Part shown: one piece after another, positions 21,409-30,720 of the stretch
Numbering within the stretch: position 1 is the first letter of the stretch
Layout of the letters: each line of letters begins with the position of its first letter
NCBI GenBank assembly: GCA_029449235.1
Contig: JANATG010000014.1
Span: 1,054,001-1,118,000 of the forward strand
Length of the DNA stretch: 64,000 nt
From: Linnemannia schmuckeri
Taxonomy: Eukaryota; Mortierellomycota; Mortierellomycetes; Mortierellales; Mortierellaceae
Direction: 5' to 3'
Program-made: the position numbers and the translations under genes
The notes under the pieces: generated by a model
Database searches by the model: none
What the model saw: the letters and a program-made list of their open reading frames with translations, nothing else
Told to the model about the DNA's origin: nothing

Positions 21409-22360
21409 ATCCTATGCGCACCAATGATATCTCCAGGTCCTCATCTAAACTCGATCTTCAGCCTCAATTCTTGCAAAAAAAATAAAATAGACATTCAACC
21501 TCAGAAATTAAATTCATGATCAGCCCCATCACGACCATTTGAAATAAAGTTCATTCTTGTATCATGTATCGAATGGGTTCGTGTCAGAAGTTGTATTCTT
21601 TGTTTGCGTTTAGAAAGCCTAAGTTCATGCCTGACCGACCAACAAGTCGGCTCTTTTCACTTAAATACCTGATTCCTTTCCTCCTTCCCTCCCTTTTATT
21701 TCTCTTCATTCGCTTGCAGCTCTCTCCATCTCTCCGCGTCTCTTTATCTCTCCCCCTCCATTCTTCCTGACTTTCTCTGACATAACCAACTGCCTCCCCT
21801 CGACTCGGTCTTTGGTAAAAGTACCGCTACTCCTCTATTTGGTTAAATATCTTTATCCTCTGGTGCTATAGGTGAGTCTCCTCTGTTCTTCAACGTGCTT
21901 GCGAGGTTGCGAGAAATAATTTTTTCCAGGGATCTAACTAATCGTATCCTTCTTTACAGATCAGATGATTTCCCAGAGTAACACCGTCTTCGCCTTGCTA
22001 GCCCTGTTGGCCAGTGCCACTCTCATTGCAGCCTGGACAGAGGAGGATCAGCAGAAATGGGACAAGGGATGGGACGTTAACATTTTTGGAGAACCCCTCG
22101 ATCCGAACACTGCCTGCTACGGCGAGCCCTGTGTCAAGTACAATTGGACCATACCTGAGGCGCCGACCGACTTAAACACAGAGTTCTGCAAGCCCTCTTC
22201 CGCTAACGGAAACGTCACTATGTGTAACCATGTGCCCAAGAATGCCACCCTTGTCTCTGACCTCGAGTTCGAACGCATAGCCTCGACTTTGGATGGAGCT
22301 AGACCCAAGCTCCCACAAGACCCTGTACCCCCTTAGACACTTCGGAAAAGATCTCGCTGG
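21409..22360 (+). repeat. Near-identical tract shared with 24836-25786
   Basis: 952 bp covering promoter, 5' intron and the first 132 codons of metalloprotease copy 1. By eye it is identical to 24836-25786 (951 bp) except for one A in a run (eight versus seven). Sequence on both sides of the tract differs clearly between the copies, so this is best explained by recent gene conversion. Confidence 0.8.
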
Positions 22361-24088
22361 CCTGTATCAAGGTCTTCAGGATCACTCGAATTATACGTCT
22401 GGGACAAAAGTCCCATGACTTACTCTGTCGCAGCCGCTAAAGGTCTCGAGGGCAGGATTGATGCTACGGCCAACATTATCAGGCAAGCTATGGATAGATG
22501 GGGGAGCGATTGCGCATCTTCACTGAAGGGTGGTTCCTCCTTATTCAGCAACTGGGTCTATGTTCCGAGCAATTCTCCCGCGAACGAGGATAAATTGCCG
22601 AACATTTGGTTCCACATTTCGCCCGGTACCGTCTGCAATACTGATGCCGGAATCGCCTGTGCCTTTTTCCCGCAGGATTATGGCAGGAGGACGACTGTCT
22701 TAATCAACAACCAGAAACTTTCCTCATATAGCGCGAATGACGCCCTCAAGTCAATTATTCATGAACTCGGACATGTCATGGGTCTTGCACATGAATACGT
22801 GAACAATGCAGACTACGTATGGGCTGCTTCGCCCCTCGATGAAAAGTCCATTATGAAGCCATCTCTCCAGGAGATAAGGGGAATCTCCAGCAGCGACTGT
22901 CTTGCTATGGCCTATTACAGCAATGGATTTCCTGAGGTGACGGCGAGTGCATACAGCAAGGAAAAGCAAAAAACGGTCTACAAGAAAGCAACAGTCGTCA
23001 AGGTCGCCCCAAAGAAAGTCAAAGTATCAGCCGACGAACAATATAGGGCACACAGGAGCGGCGGTCATGACGAGTTGTTGATGGACACAGATGATGGGAC
23101 GTGCTTAGGAAGTGACATCTCGCAATATGGCATTGTCAATCCGTCGGAGTGGGAGAAGGGGAAAACTGTTGGTGTGTTCGAATTAGGATTCTCCCTCAGT
23201 CAGTGCTTGGCCGTGCGTGTGGACTCTGACCCCGATTTCTTTTACGCCATGCAAAGCGATGGAAACTTTGTTGGGTACGATTTGAAAACCGGTAAAGCCG
23301 TTTCAAGTACAGGATCAGCGGGACTCGGCACTCGAGGCAGCTACAGCATCATCTTTCAGGAAGACGGCAATCTTGTTATCTACGACACCAAGGGCAGCGC
23401 CGTTTGGAGCACTGGCACTTATTTCTGGTCCCACAAGAACATGAGGCTCGATCCCGCCTTCTGGGTCTTCGCGAAAGGATATATCGGAATCATGGATTCA
23501 GCTATGAGAGCCTTGTGGGCTAATGCTAAAACTAAACCCACTTATAAAAATGTGGGTATCCAGCTTAAGGGCACTAATTACTGTCTAGACCCCGGGGCCA
23601 ACACTGTGGGTAAACCTACTACACTCTTCACATGCAGAGATGGTGACCCCTATCAACAGTGGAATGTTTTTCCGAACGGCGAAATCAAGAATGCAAAGAC
23701 AGGTAAAGCTTTAAACTTCTTGGAGATGGAGAGTCTTTTTTATATACTCGACTCGTTGCTTGATAGTACGATATCAAATGACCATTTAATCGATTACAAT
23801 TTTTTTTAACTAATCGGAACGTTTTCTTAACAATTGTTTGAAAATACAACCATAGACTTATGTTTGGATAATTCTGCTTTCAACAAGGTCCCAGGTGCCT
23901 CGGTTACAGTCTATACTTGCACCGGTGCAGATAATCAGAAATGGAGCTTCCGAGCCGACGGAACTATCGCGAATCCTGCTGTTGATTTGTGTGTCGATCT
24001 CCTCAATAATAACAGGGTCGATTTCAACCTTCTCCAAATGTGGAAGTGTGATGCAGGAGTCGCGCAGCAATGGGTTATTAAACCTTGA
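21965..24088 (+). CDS. Secreted zinc metalloprotease with two lectin modules, copy 1, in-frame TAG
   Basis: Signal peptide MISQSNTVFALLALLASATLIAA, then a ~100-aa propeptide. The frame meets TAG at 22334-22336 (codon 124) and continues open in the same frame: a basic RKR site suitable for Kex2-type processing, ELYVWDKSPMTYSV, and a metzincin-type zinc site HELGHVMGLAH (residues 266-276) with a Met-turn-like SIM. Next is a bulb-type lectin module with two mannose-site motifs (QSDGNFVGY at 430, QEDGNLVIY at 465). A ricin-B-type module with QQW/QKW motifs follows, split by a 153-bp intron (23703-23855, GTAAAG...CATAG). With the intron removed the frame is open to 24088. An 88-bp intron (21872-21959) lies in the leader. 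No normal intron removes the TAG. Either a nonsense allele, readthrough, or two products; otherwise intact. Confidence 0.8.
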
Positions 24089-24334
24089 CCTGTCATCAAC
24101 AACACAGTGCCACCAGCACCCTAATTATGAGCTTCGAGTATCTTTTCGTAGTCTCACCTATATAGACAATTTATCCTCCTTATTAAGTAAATCCTCGCCA
24201 TCATTCTCTAATCTACGTCTTCTGGACTCAACTTTTGTCTTTGAAGATTATGCAAAGTAGCTGCGCCATACAGCATCTTAATTTGGACATTTTTGTGCTT
24301 CCTTGCCCATTATTTCATTATCACATGACTTTCA

Positions 24335-24602
24335 AGTGCTTTCATGGTATTCAAATGAAAGAGTGGCTACTGGTGGCTACTGGTGGCTCATTGTGGCAGC
24401 TATTGGTGTAACCTTCAGAGCCGAGCGAGATTTTGGTGGTTTTGACCGTCCTTGCTTTTGCGAGAACTGACCGACTTTTTTTTTACATTGACATCTTGCG
24501 TTCGCTGTCCTCACATTTTGCGAGACCTTACCTCTCTGCATCCTCGCTGCTGTCACACTCTGTGAGAATTGGACTTTCCTTTTCGCTGTTCTGACAATTG
24601 TT
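24335..24602. repeat. Dispersed repeat, copy B
   Basis: Matches copy A (18045-18430) at both ends but is shorter in the middle. Begins near ATTCAAATGAAAGAG and includes GGCAGCTATTGGTGTAACC and CCTCGCTGCTGTCACACTC. A 10-bp GTGGCTACTG motif is doubled near its start. Confidence 0.65.
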
Positions 24603-24606
24603 CATG

Positions 24607-24662
24607 AAGTTGGTGTCAGAAAAGTTACACTAATAAGTTGGTGCCAGAAAAGTTACATTAAT
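24607..24662. repeat. 28-bp tandem duplication
   Basis: Two adjacent 28-bp units starting AAGTTGGTG(T/C)CAGAAAAG and ending TTACA(C/T)TAAT. Two differences between the units. Confidence 0.8.
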
Positions 24663-27193
24663 AAAGAGTGTAATTAGTTTATTTGAAAGGCGCATACTTG
24701 ACTAGTACTCTGCACTGCCTCATAGCGTGAAACTTTCATAGTCTTCAATTGGCCAGTTATGAGGGACGCCGTACAAATGTTGCACTACACTGCCTCCTAA
24801 AGCCCTGAGAGCCCTTGTTCAACGACCGACCGAGGATCCTATGCGCACCAATGATATCTCCAGGTCCTCATCTAAACTCGATCTTCAGCCTCAATTCTTG
24901 CAAAAAAATAAAATAGACATTCAACCTCAGAAATTAAATTCATGATCAGCCCCATCACGACCATTTGAAATAAAGTTCATTCTTGTATCATGTATCGAAT
25001 GGGTTCGTGTCAGAAGTTGTATTCTTTGTTTGCGTTTAGAAAGCCTAAGTTCATGCCTGACCGACCAACAAGTCGGCTCTTTTCACTTAAATACCTGATT
25101 CCTTTCCTCCTTCCCTCCCTTTTATTTCTCTTCATTCGCTTGCAGCTCTCTCCATCTCTCCGCGTCTCTTTATCTCTCCCCCTCCATTCTTCCTGACTTT
25201 CTCTGACATAACCAACTGCCTCCCCTCGACTCGGTCTTTGGTAAAAGTACCGCTACTCCTCTATTTGGTTAAATATCTTTATCCTCTGGTGCTATAGGTG
25301 AGTCTCCTCTGTTCTTCAACGTGCTTGCGAGGTTGCGAGAAATAATTTTTTCCAGGGATCTAACTAATCGTATCCTTCTTTACAGATCAGATGATTTCCC
25401 AGAGTAACACCGTCTTCGCCTTGCTAGCCCTGTTGGCCAGTGCCACTCTCATTGCAGCCTGGACAGAGGAGGATCAGCAGAAATGGGACAAGGGATGGGA
25501 CGTTAACATTTTTGGAGAACCCCTCGATCCGAACACTGCCTGCTACGGCGAGCCCTGTGTCAAGTACAATTGGACCATACCTGAGGCGCCGACCGACTTA
25601 AACACAGAGTTCTGCAAGCCCTCTTCCGCTAACGGAAACGTCACTATGTGTAACCATGTGCCCAAGAATGCCACCCTTGTCTCTGACCTCGAGTTCGAAC
25701 GCATAGCCTCGACTTTGGATGGAGCTAGACCCAAGCTCCCACAAGACCCTGTACCCCCTTAGACACTTCGGAAAAGATCTCGCTGGGCTGTTACAAGGTC
25801 TTCAGGCTCACTCGAATTATACGTCTGGAACAAAAGTCCTATGACTTTCTCTGTCGTAGCCGCTAAAGGTCTCGAGGGCAAGATTGCTGGTGTGGCTGAC
25901 GTTATCCGTGCAGCTATGAGCAGATGGGGGGACTATTGCAAATCTTCAATGAAGGGTCAACTGGGCCTATGCTCCGAACAACTCTCCCACGAATGAGGGT
26001 TCATTGCCGAACATTTGGTTTCACATTTCGCCCGGTGAGGTCTGCGGCACTCAAGCCGCAATCGCCTGTGCCTTTTTCCCGAGTGATTATGGCAAGAGGA
26101 CGACTGTCTTAAGCCACAACCAGAAGATTTCCGCATTGAACGCGAACGAGGTCCTCAAGACAATTATTTATGAACTCGGACATGTCATGGGCCTTGCACA
26201 TGAGTACGAGAACGCTACCGAAGATGTATGGGTTGCTTCGTCCTTCGATGAAAAGTCCATTATGAAGACATCTGTCCACACGATCAAGGGAATCTCCGCC
26301 ACCGATTGTCTTGCTATGGCCTATTACAGCAATGGATTTCCTGAGGTGACGACGGATGTATACAGCAAGGCACAGCAGAAAACGGTCTACAGGAAAACAA
26401 AAGTCGTCACGGTCGCCCCACGTAAAGTTAAAGTATCAGCCGACGAACGATATATGATGTACAAGGACGGCGGTCATGACGAGTTCTTGATGGACACAGA
26501 TGATGGGACGTGCTTAGGATGTGACATCTCGCAATACGGCATTGTCACTCCGTTGGAGAAGGCGAAAATTGCTGGTTTGTTCGAATTAAGATTCTCCCTC
26601 AGTCAGTGCTTGGCCGTGCGTCTGGACTCGGACCCCGATTTCTTTTACGCCATGCAAAGCGATGGAAACTTTGTTGGGTACAATTCGAAAACCGGTCAAG
26701 CCATTTCAAGTACAGCAACAGCGGGACTCGGCACTCGAGGCAGCTACAGCATCATCTTTCAGGAAGACGGCAATCTTGTTATCTACGACACCAAGGGCAG
26801 CGCCGTTTGGAGCACTGGCACTTATTTCTGGTCTCACAGTAGCATGAGGCTCGATCCCGCCTTCTGGATGTTCGAGAAAGGATATTTCGGAATCCTGGAT
26901 CTAGCTATGAGAGTCTTATGGACTTCTAAAAAAATGTGCTGCCCACTTATAAAAATGTGGGTATCCAGCTTAAGGGCACTAATTACTGTCTAGACCCCGG
27001 GGCCAACACTGTGGGTAAACCTACTACACTCTTCACATGCAAAGATAATGACCTCTATCAACAGTGGAATATTTATCCGAGCGGCGAAATCAGGAATGCG
27101 AAGACAGGTAAAGCTTAAAACTTCTTGGAGATGGAGAGTCTTTTTTATATACTCGACTCGTTGCTTGATAGTACGATATCAAATGACCATTTA

Positions 27194-27206
27194 TTGCGCG
27201 TTTCAA
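27194..27206 (+). repeat. Left terminal inverted repeat
   Basis: TTGCGCGTTTCAA, directly after the TA target site at 27192-27193. Pairs with 30078-30090. Confidence 0.9.
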
Positions 27207-27625
27207 GGAAAATGAATTTTTTTGGCTACTATTCACGCTTTAAGCAGTCCTATTAATTTTTTTTTGAGCGATTAATTTTCTAGTCACTCCGATTAGTCAA
27301 CTAAACGTTAGCGCCACAAACACGAAAAACCTGCCCAACAGCTCGACTTGCTTTACTATCCGTTGGATCAAAGAGTGTAAAAGCATTCGATTTATTTAAC
27401 ACTTATAGATTTGCACTTTTTTTTTACCTCAAAGTCATAAGTGCTAGTTTATTCGAGGAGAGGGAATTGGGCTATTCTAGCCAGTTTAAAAGCTAGACCT
27501 GCCCGATCACAAGATGAAAAAGAAAGTCATTTTTTTGCAATGTTTGTGTGCCTTACTTTCCCCTTTTTCTTTTCTGTTCATCACCTTCCTTCTTTTTCCA
27601 CTCTTTCTTTTTTTTCTTTTTTACA

Positions 27626-28691
27626 ATGGCATTTTCAGAGGACCTTCGATGGAGAGCGGTTATTCTTTTCAGCTTTATGGCTGTAGATATGAATGAAGTA
27701 GCCACTTTGCTAGGTGTATCCCCAGCTAGCGTTAAGCGCTGGACAGGTAATGAAATGCGATATGCCGTTCGTTCGTTTGATAACGCACAAAGAAATATCT
27801 TGACAAGCCATTGTTACAGATTGCTTTAACTCGACAGGACATGTATACAAGAAAACTGAACGGTTGGCCCGTCCGGTATGGCCGATAGACGTACAGAACG
27901 GCGTCAAGGCCTTTGTGAACGAGCACCCTTGCTTTTATTTGGAGGAGGTGCAATCATTCATTCAAGATACGTATCCTGAAGTGCCAAACACTTCCATTCC
28001 GACAATCTGCCGTGCATTGCGTCATGTCCTGAAGTTGAGCAGGAAAAAGATCGAAAAGCGAGCGCGTGAAGCGGTTCCCGTGGAGCTGGAGGATTTCAAG
28101 TTCAGTCTTCGACCGTTCTACAACTTTCCCGAGCAACTGATTTTCGTGGACGAAACCAGCAAGGATGGAAGGGACGCTATTCGTAGATATGCTTGGGCGC
28201 CTATTGGCTCTCCGGCAATTGTCTCGCTTCCTTTCTCACGCGGCCAGCGTGTCTCTGCACTAGCTGCTTTCAACAGCAAAGGATTTTTGGCATGGTCCTT
28301 TACTACGGGGACTTTTACCAGACAAACATTCCACGATGCATTTGTTAACACCATTCTCCCTCATCTCCATCCTTGGCCCATGCCCAACTCAATTGTTATT
28401 ATTGATAATGCCCGCATTCATATGTATAAACAGTTTCAAGATGCCATTGAAACTCGCGGAGCATTACTCTTTTTTTTACCTCCATATTCTCCTCACCTCA
28501 ATCCCATCGAAACCGGGTTTTCTTTGGTCAAGAGGTATATTCAAAAAAATGGCTACCTTGCTTTTCACCACCTCCCTGAACCAGTGCTAGACTTAGCATT
28601 CAGCCAATGCGCAAGCAAAGACGGGTTGGCCATCAATTTGTTTTCACACAGCGGGTATGAACGTGGCTTTTTGAACTTCAAATCACAATAA
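27626..28691 (+). CDS. DD34E transposase of Tc1/mariner type
   Basis: 330 aa from two exons: 27626-27746 and 27820-28691, with a 73-bp intron (GTAATG...TTACAG). The splice joins ...SVKRWT to DCFNSTGHV and is needed because the unspliced frame stops at 27828. The N terminus is a helix-turn-helix DNA-binding region (FSEDLRWRAV, VATLLGVSPASVKRW). The catalytic core has D151 (LIFVDETS), D236 (VIIDNARIH) and E271 (SPHLNPIE) with 34 residues between the second D and the E. It would cut and paste the element at TA sites. All catalytic residues are present and there are no stops, so it is probably functional. The ATG at 27626 follows ACA after a T-rich leader; upstream ATGs are less likely. Confidence 0.9.
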
Positions 28692-28707
28692 ACGTTTATT
28701 CATATGC

Positions 28708-29907
28708 TTAGTCATCGTCTTCATGATCAGCGTCTCTAAGATCATCTTCAGGGCGGGCAGGGATACCAACATCAAAGTTTACAAGCCCATTTAAATTGAT
28801 ATCGGGCAAACCAAGCGCGTGTCGTAGGTCCGCTATATTGATTCTGAGTGTAGCTTGTATACTGATGTAGTTATCATGTCGTTCCTCGTTCTGTACAGTA
28901 TTGTGTTGGTCGAGAGCTGCTCGCTCGTCGTCCAGATGTTGAAGCTGACGAAAAGTCGCTGTCTGGGGTACTGCTAGTTGATCGAGTGGCGTCTGCTGAA
29001 CCCTTTTGGCCAGACTCCTTGCGAAATAAGCCCTTGACATGGAGCCCATTGGATTAAGGGTTCCTTGGCCAATGGCGAGCTCAATTCGCCCGTCCTCCTC
29101 TTGAATGCGGCGTTGAGAAGACCTTCTAATTGTGTCCTGCCTTCCTGGAGCGGGGACGCGAGGCTGAGGCGGAACCTGGACCTGGGCATCCGTGAGATAG
29201 GCGAAAAGGTCGATCACTACTTTATCGGTGTCATTTAGTCGCTTGGCCTCCGCGGTCCACGCACGCTTGAGCTTACCCTCGTAGTCTTCATCATCCAGCC
29301 TTAAGAAAAGCTGTTGGGGGGTGCTGTGCGTTGGTTTTATGTACAACGTCTGGCCCAATTCCCACTCAAAGTCCTTCAGTGTTGGGAGATCCGTCCGGTG
29401 TCTGACCTTTGCAATTAGTGAGTCCAGCGTGTCTTCCTCCCAGCGAAAGCTCCAAACAGCAGCAGCAGGCCAGCTGTTGCGGACTCGACAGTGGGTGTAC
29501 GGTTGCCCGTAGCGAAGGTTGATACGCAGTGTAATAGATTCTGGAATCTCCGTGTGAGGACGTCCAGGAGTTGCAGGGCGAGAGGTAGAGGTGGCAGCAG
29601 AAGTAGCGGAGGCAGAAGTCGAGGGAGAGGGAGGGGTAGAGGGGTTACGAGGTGGAAGTGGAGGAGAGAGAGTACGAGGAGGAGGGGGAGGAGAAGGAGA
29701 AGGGGAGGAGAGAGGTCTATTTGGTGTAGTTGGAGACGGTGCAAGGGGTCGTATGCCCCTCGTCTTTCGGCGAGGAATAAGGGGTTCGTCTGAGGAGGGC
29801 GAACGATTACGACGTTTAGGAGAAGAAGAGTAGGGGAGAGAGACGAGGGAAGGATTGGTCCCAGATTCATTTCGTGTAAGGATGCGCCTTTTAGTGTTCT
29901 TGGACAT
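28708..29907 (-). CDS. Unknown second protein of the Tc1/mariner-like element
   Basis: 399 aa from MSKNTKRRI at 29907 (good context, ACAACCATGTC); an earlier in-frame ATG at 29955 would add 16 residues. The first ~130 residues are basic, Ser/Pro/Arg-rich and disordered (several RRK, KRR clusters that could bind DNA or act as nuclear signals). Residues ~135-265 look folded: alternating strands and helices (ESITLRINLRYGQPY, DTLDSLIAKVRHR, QLFLRLDDEDYEGKLKRAW, VVIDLFAYL), an order that could suit a ubiquitin-like or PB1-like fold, though this is a guess. The C terminus is polar and acidic (EDDLRDADHEDDD). I do not recognise the family. It lies wholly inside the inverted repeats, convergent with the transposase, so it travels with the element. 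Confidence 0.8.
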   Translation of the reverse strand: MSKNTKRRILTRNESGTNPSLVSLPYSSSPKRRNRSPSSDEPLIPRRKTRGIRPLAPSPTTPNRPLSSPSPSPPPPPRTLSPPLPPRNPSTPPSPSTSASATSAATSTSRPATPGRPHTEIPESITLRINLRYGQPYTHCRVRNSWPAAAVWSFRWEEDTLDSLIAKVRHRTDLPTLKDFEWELGQTLYIKPTHSTPQQLFLRLDDEDYEGKLKRAWTAEAKRLNDTDKVVIDLFAYLTDAQVQVPPQPRVPAPGRQDTIRRSSQRRIQEEDGRIELAIGQGTLNPMGSMSRAYFARSLAKRVQQTPLDQLAVPQTATFRQLQHLDDERAALDQHNTVQNEERHDNYISIQATLRINIADLRHALGLPDINLNGLVNFDVGIPARPEDDLRDADHEDDD

Positions 29908-30077
29908 GGTTGTGGCGAAAAGGATAGGTGAAAAAGAAAACGAAAAGCGTTTCACCGCACTGGTAGTTTGTAGAAATTTTTTTTTGGAAGAGGATTAGAG
30001 ACACAACCAGTAAGATTAGAGGCTGGAAGGATTAGATCTAATGCCAGATTAGTAGTCACTTTTTTTGTTCATTTTTA

Positions 30078-30090
30078 TTGAAACGCGCAA
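30078..30090 (-). repeat. Right terminal inverted repeat
   Basis: Reverse complement of the left end (TTGAAACGCGCAA on the + strand), directly before the TA at 30091-30092. Confidence 0.9.
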
Positions 30091-30476
30091 TAATCGATTA
30101 CATTTTTTTTTAACTAATCGGAACTTTTTCTTAACAATTGTTTGGAAATACAACCATAGACTTATGTTTGGATAATTCGGCCTTCAATAAGGTCCCAGGT
30201 GCCTCGGTTACAGTCTATACTTGCACCGGTGCAGCTAATCAGAAATAGAACCTCCGTGCCGACGGAACTATCGCGAATCCTGCTGTTGATTTGTATGTTG
30301 ATCTCCTCAATAATGCCAGGGTCGATTTCAACCTTATTCAAATGTGGAAGTGTGATGCAGGAGTCGCGCAGCAATGGGTTATTAAACCTTGACCTGTCAT
30401 CAACAACACAGTGCCACCAGCACCCTAATTATGAGCTTCGAGTATCTTTTCGTAGTCTCACCAATATAGACAGTGT

Positions 30477-30720
30477 TACACAGGAAGAGGGTCGAAGGCC
30501 AGAGTTGTAGGACCGCTGTTAAGTCCTCAATTGGTACGGGGTAGTGATAATAGTGTCCTAATGGAACCACACGAAACGATATACTGTAGCGCGCCAACGA
30601 AACTCTTGTCAGTATTGCCCTCGTCCAAGAAGTGATGTATAAAAGGACAAAGAGCAGACAAGAGGGCTGGGCGCACTACTAATACTATGTCTACAAAGAA
30701 TATGACTGCTAATCTAAGGC
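30477..30720. repeat. Promoter/5' segment duplicated from 9735-9985
   Basis: The second copy of the segment described at 9735. It starts abruptly after the shared 3' flank of the metalloprotease (CACCAATATAGACAGTG), so a junction between two duplicated blocks lies at about 30470. Confidence 0.75.

Larger units (their letters stand above)
24089..24835. other. Spacer between the duplicated metalloprotease genes
   Basis: Holds the shared 3' flank of the gene (to about 24165), dispersed repeat copy B, a short tandem repeat and the degenerate inverted-repeat relic at 24678-24694. From about 24700 it corresponds to 21243 onward, upstream of copy 1. No gene seen. Confidence 0.6.
27194..30090. mobile_element. 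Complete two-gene Tc1/mariner-like transposon
   Basis: A 2,897-bp element with 13-bp perfect terminal inverted repeats, TTGCGCGTTTCAA, extended imperfectly by a further ~8 bp. It is flanked by the TA target duplication (27192-27193 and 30091-30092). The paralogous intron of copy 1 reads CCATTTAATCGATTAC at the same point, which is the exact empty site. Inside are an intact transposase gene (+) and a second gene (-) that meet tail to tail with 16 bp between stop codons. The length is well above the usual 1.3-2.4 kb for this superfamily because of the second gene. Intact ends and frames suggest recent movement. Confidence 0.92.
25391..30392 (+). pseudogene. Secreted metalloprotease-lectin copy 2, dead and transposon-split
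   Basis: Tandem duplicate of the gene at 21965. Lesions: the same TAG (25760-25762); a ~17-bp deletion near 25960 relative to copy 1 that shifts the frame; the first zinc His replaced by Tyr (TAT at 26169-26171, giving YELGHVMGLAH); a frame change at an A run near 26930; and a Trp-to-TAG change in the last exon (30246-30248). The last intron (donor GT at 27108, acceptor ending at 30159) contains a complete 2,897-bp transposon. The lectin motifs QSDGNFVGY and QEDGNLVIY are still readable. The first ~950 bp is nearly identical to copy 1, whereas the rest has diverged. Confidence 0.9.

Noticed and set aside
22325..22378. An intron removing the TAG of metalloprotease copy 1
   Set aside because: The GT at 22325 (GTACCC) is a poor donor, and no acceptor downstream restores the protease frame. 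Better-looking donors further upstream give the wrong phase.
29491..29833. Arg/Gly-rich frames on the + strand inside the transposon
   Set aside because: They are the reverse complement of the Ser/Pro-rich part of the second transposon gene.
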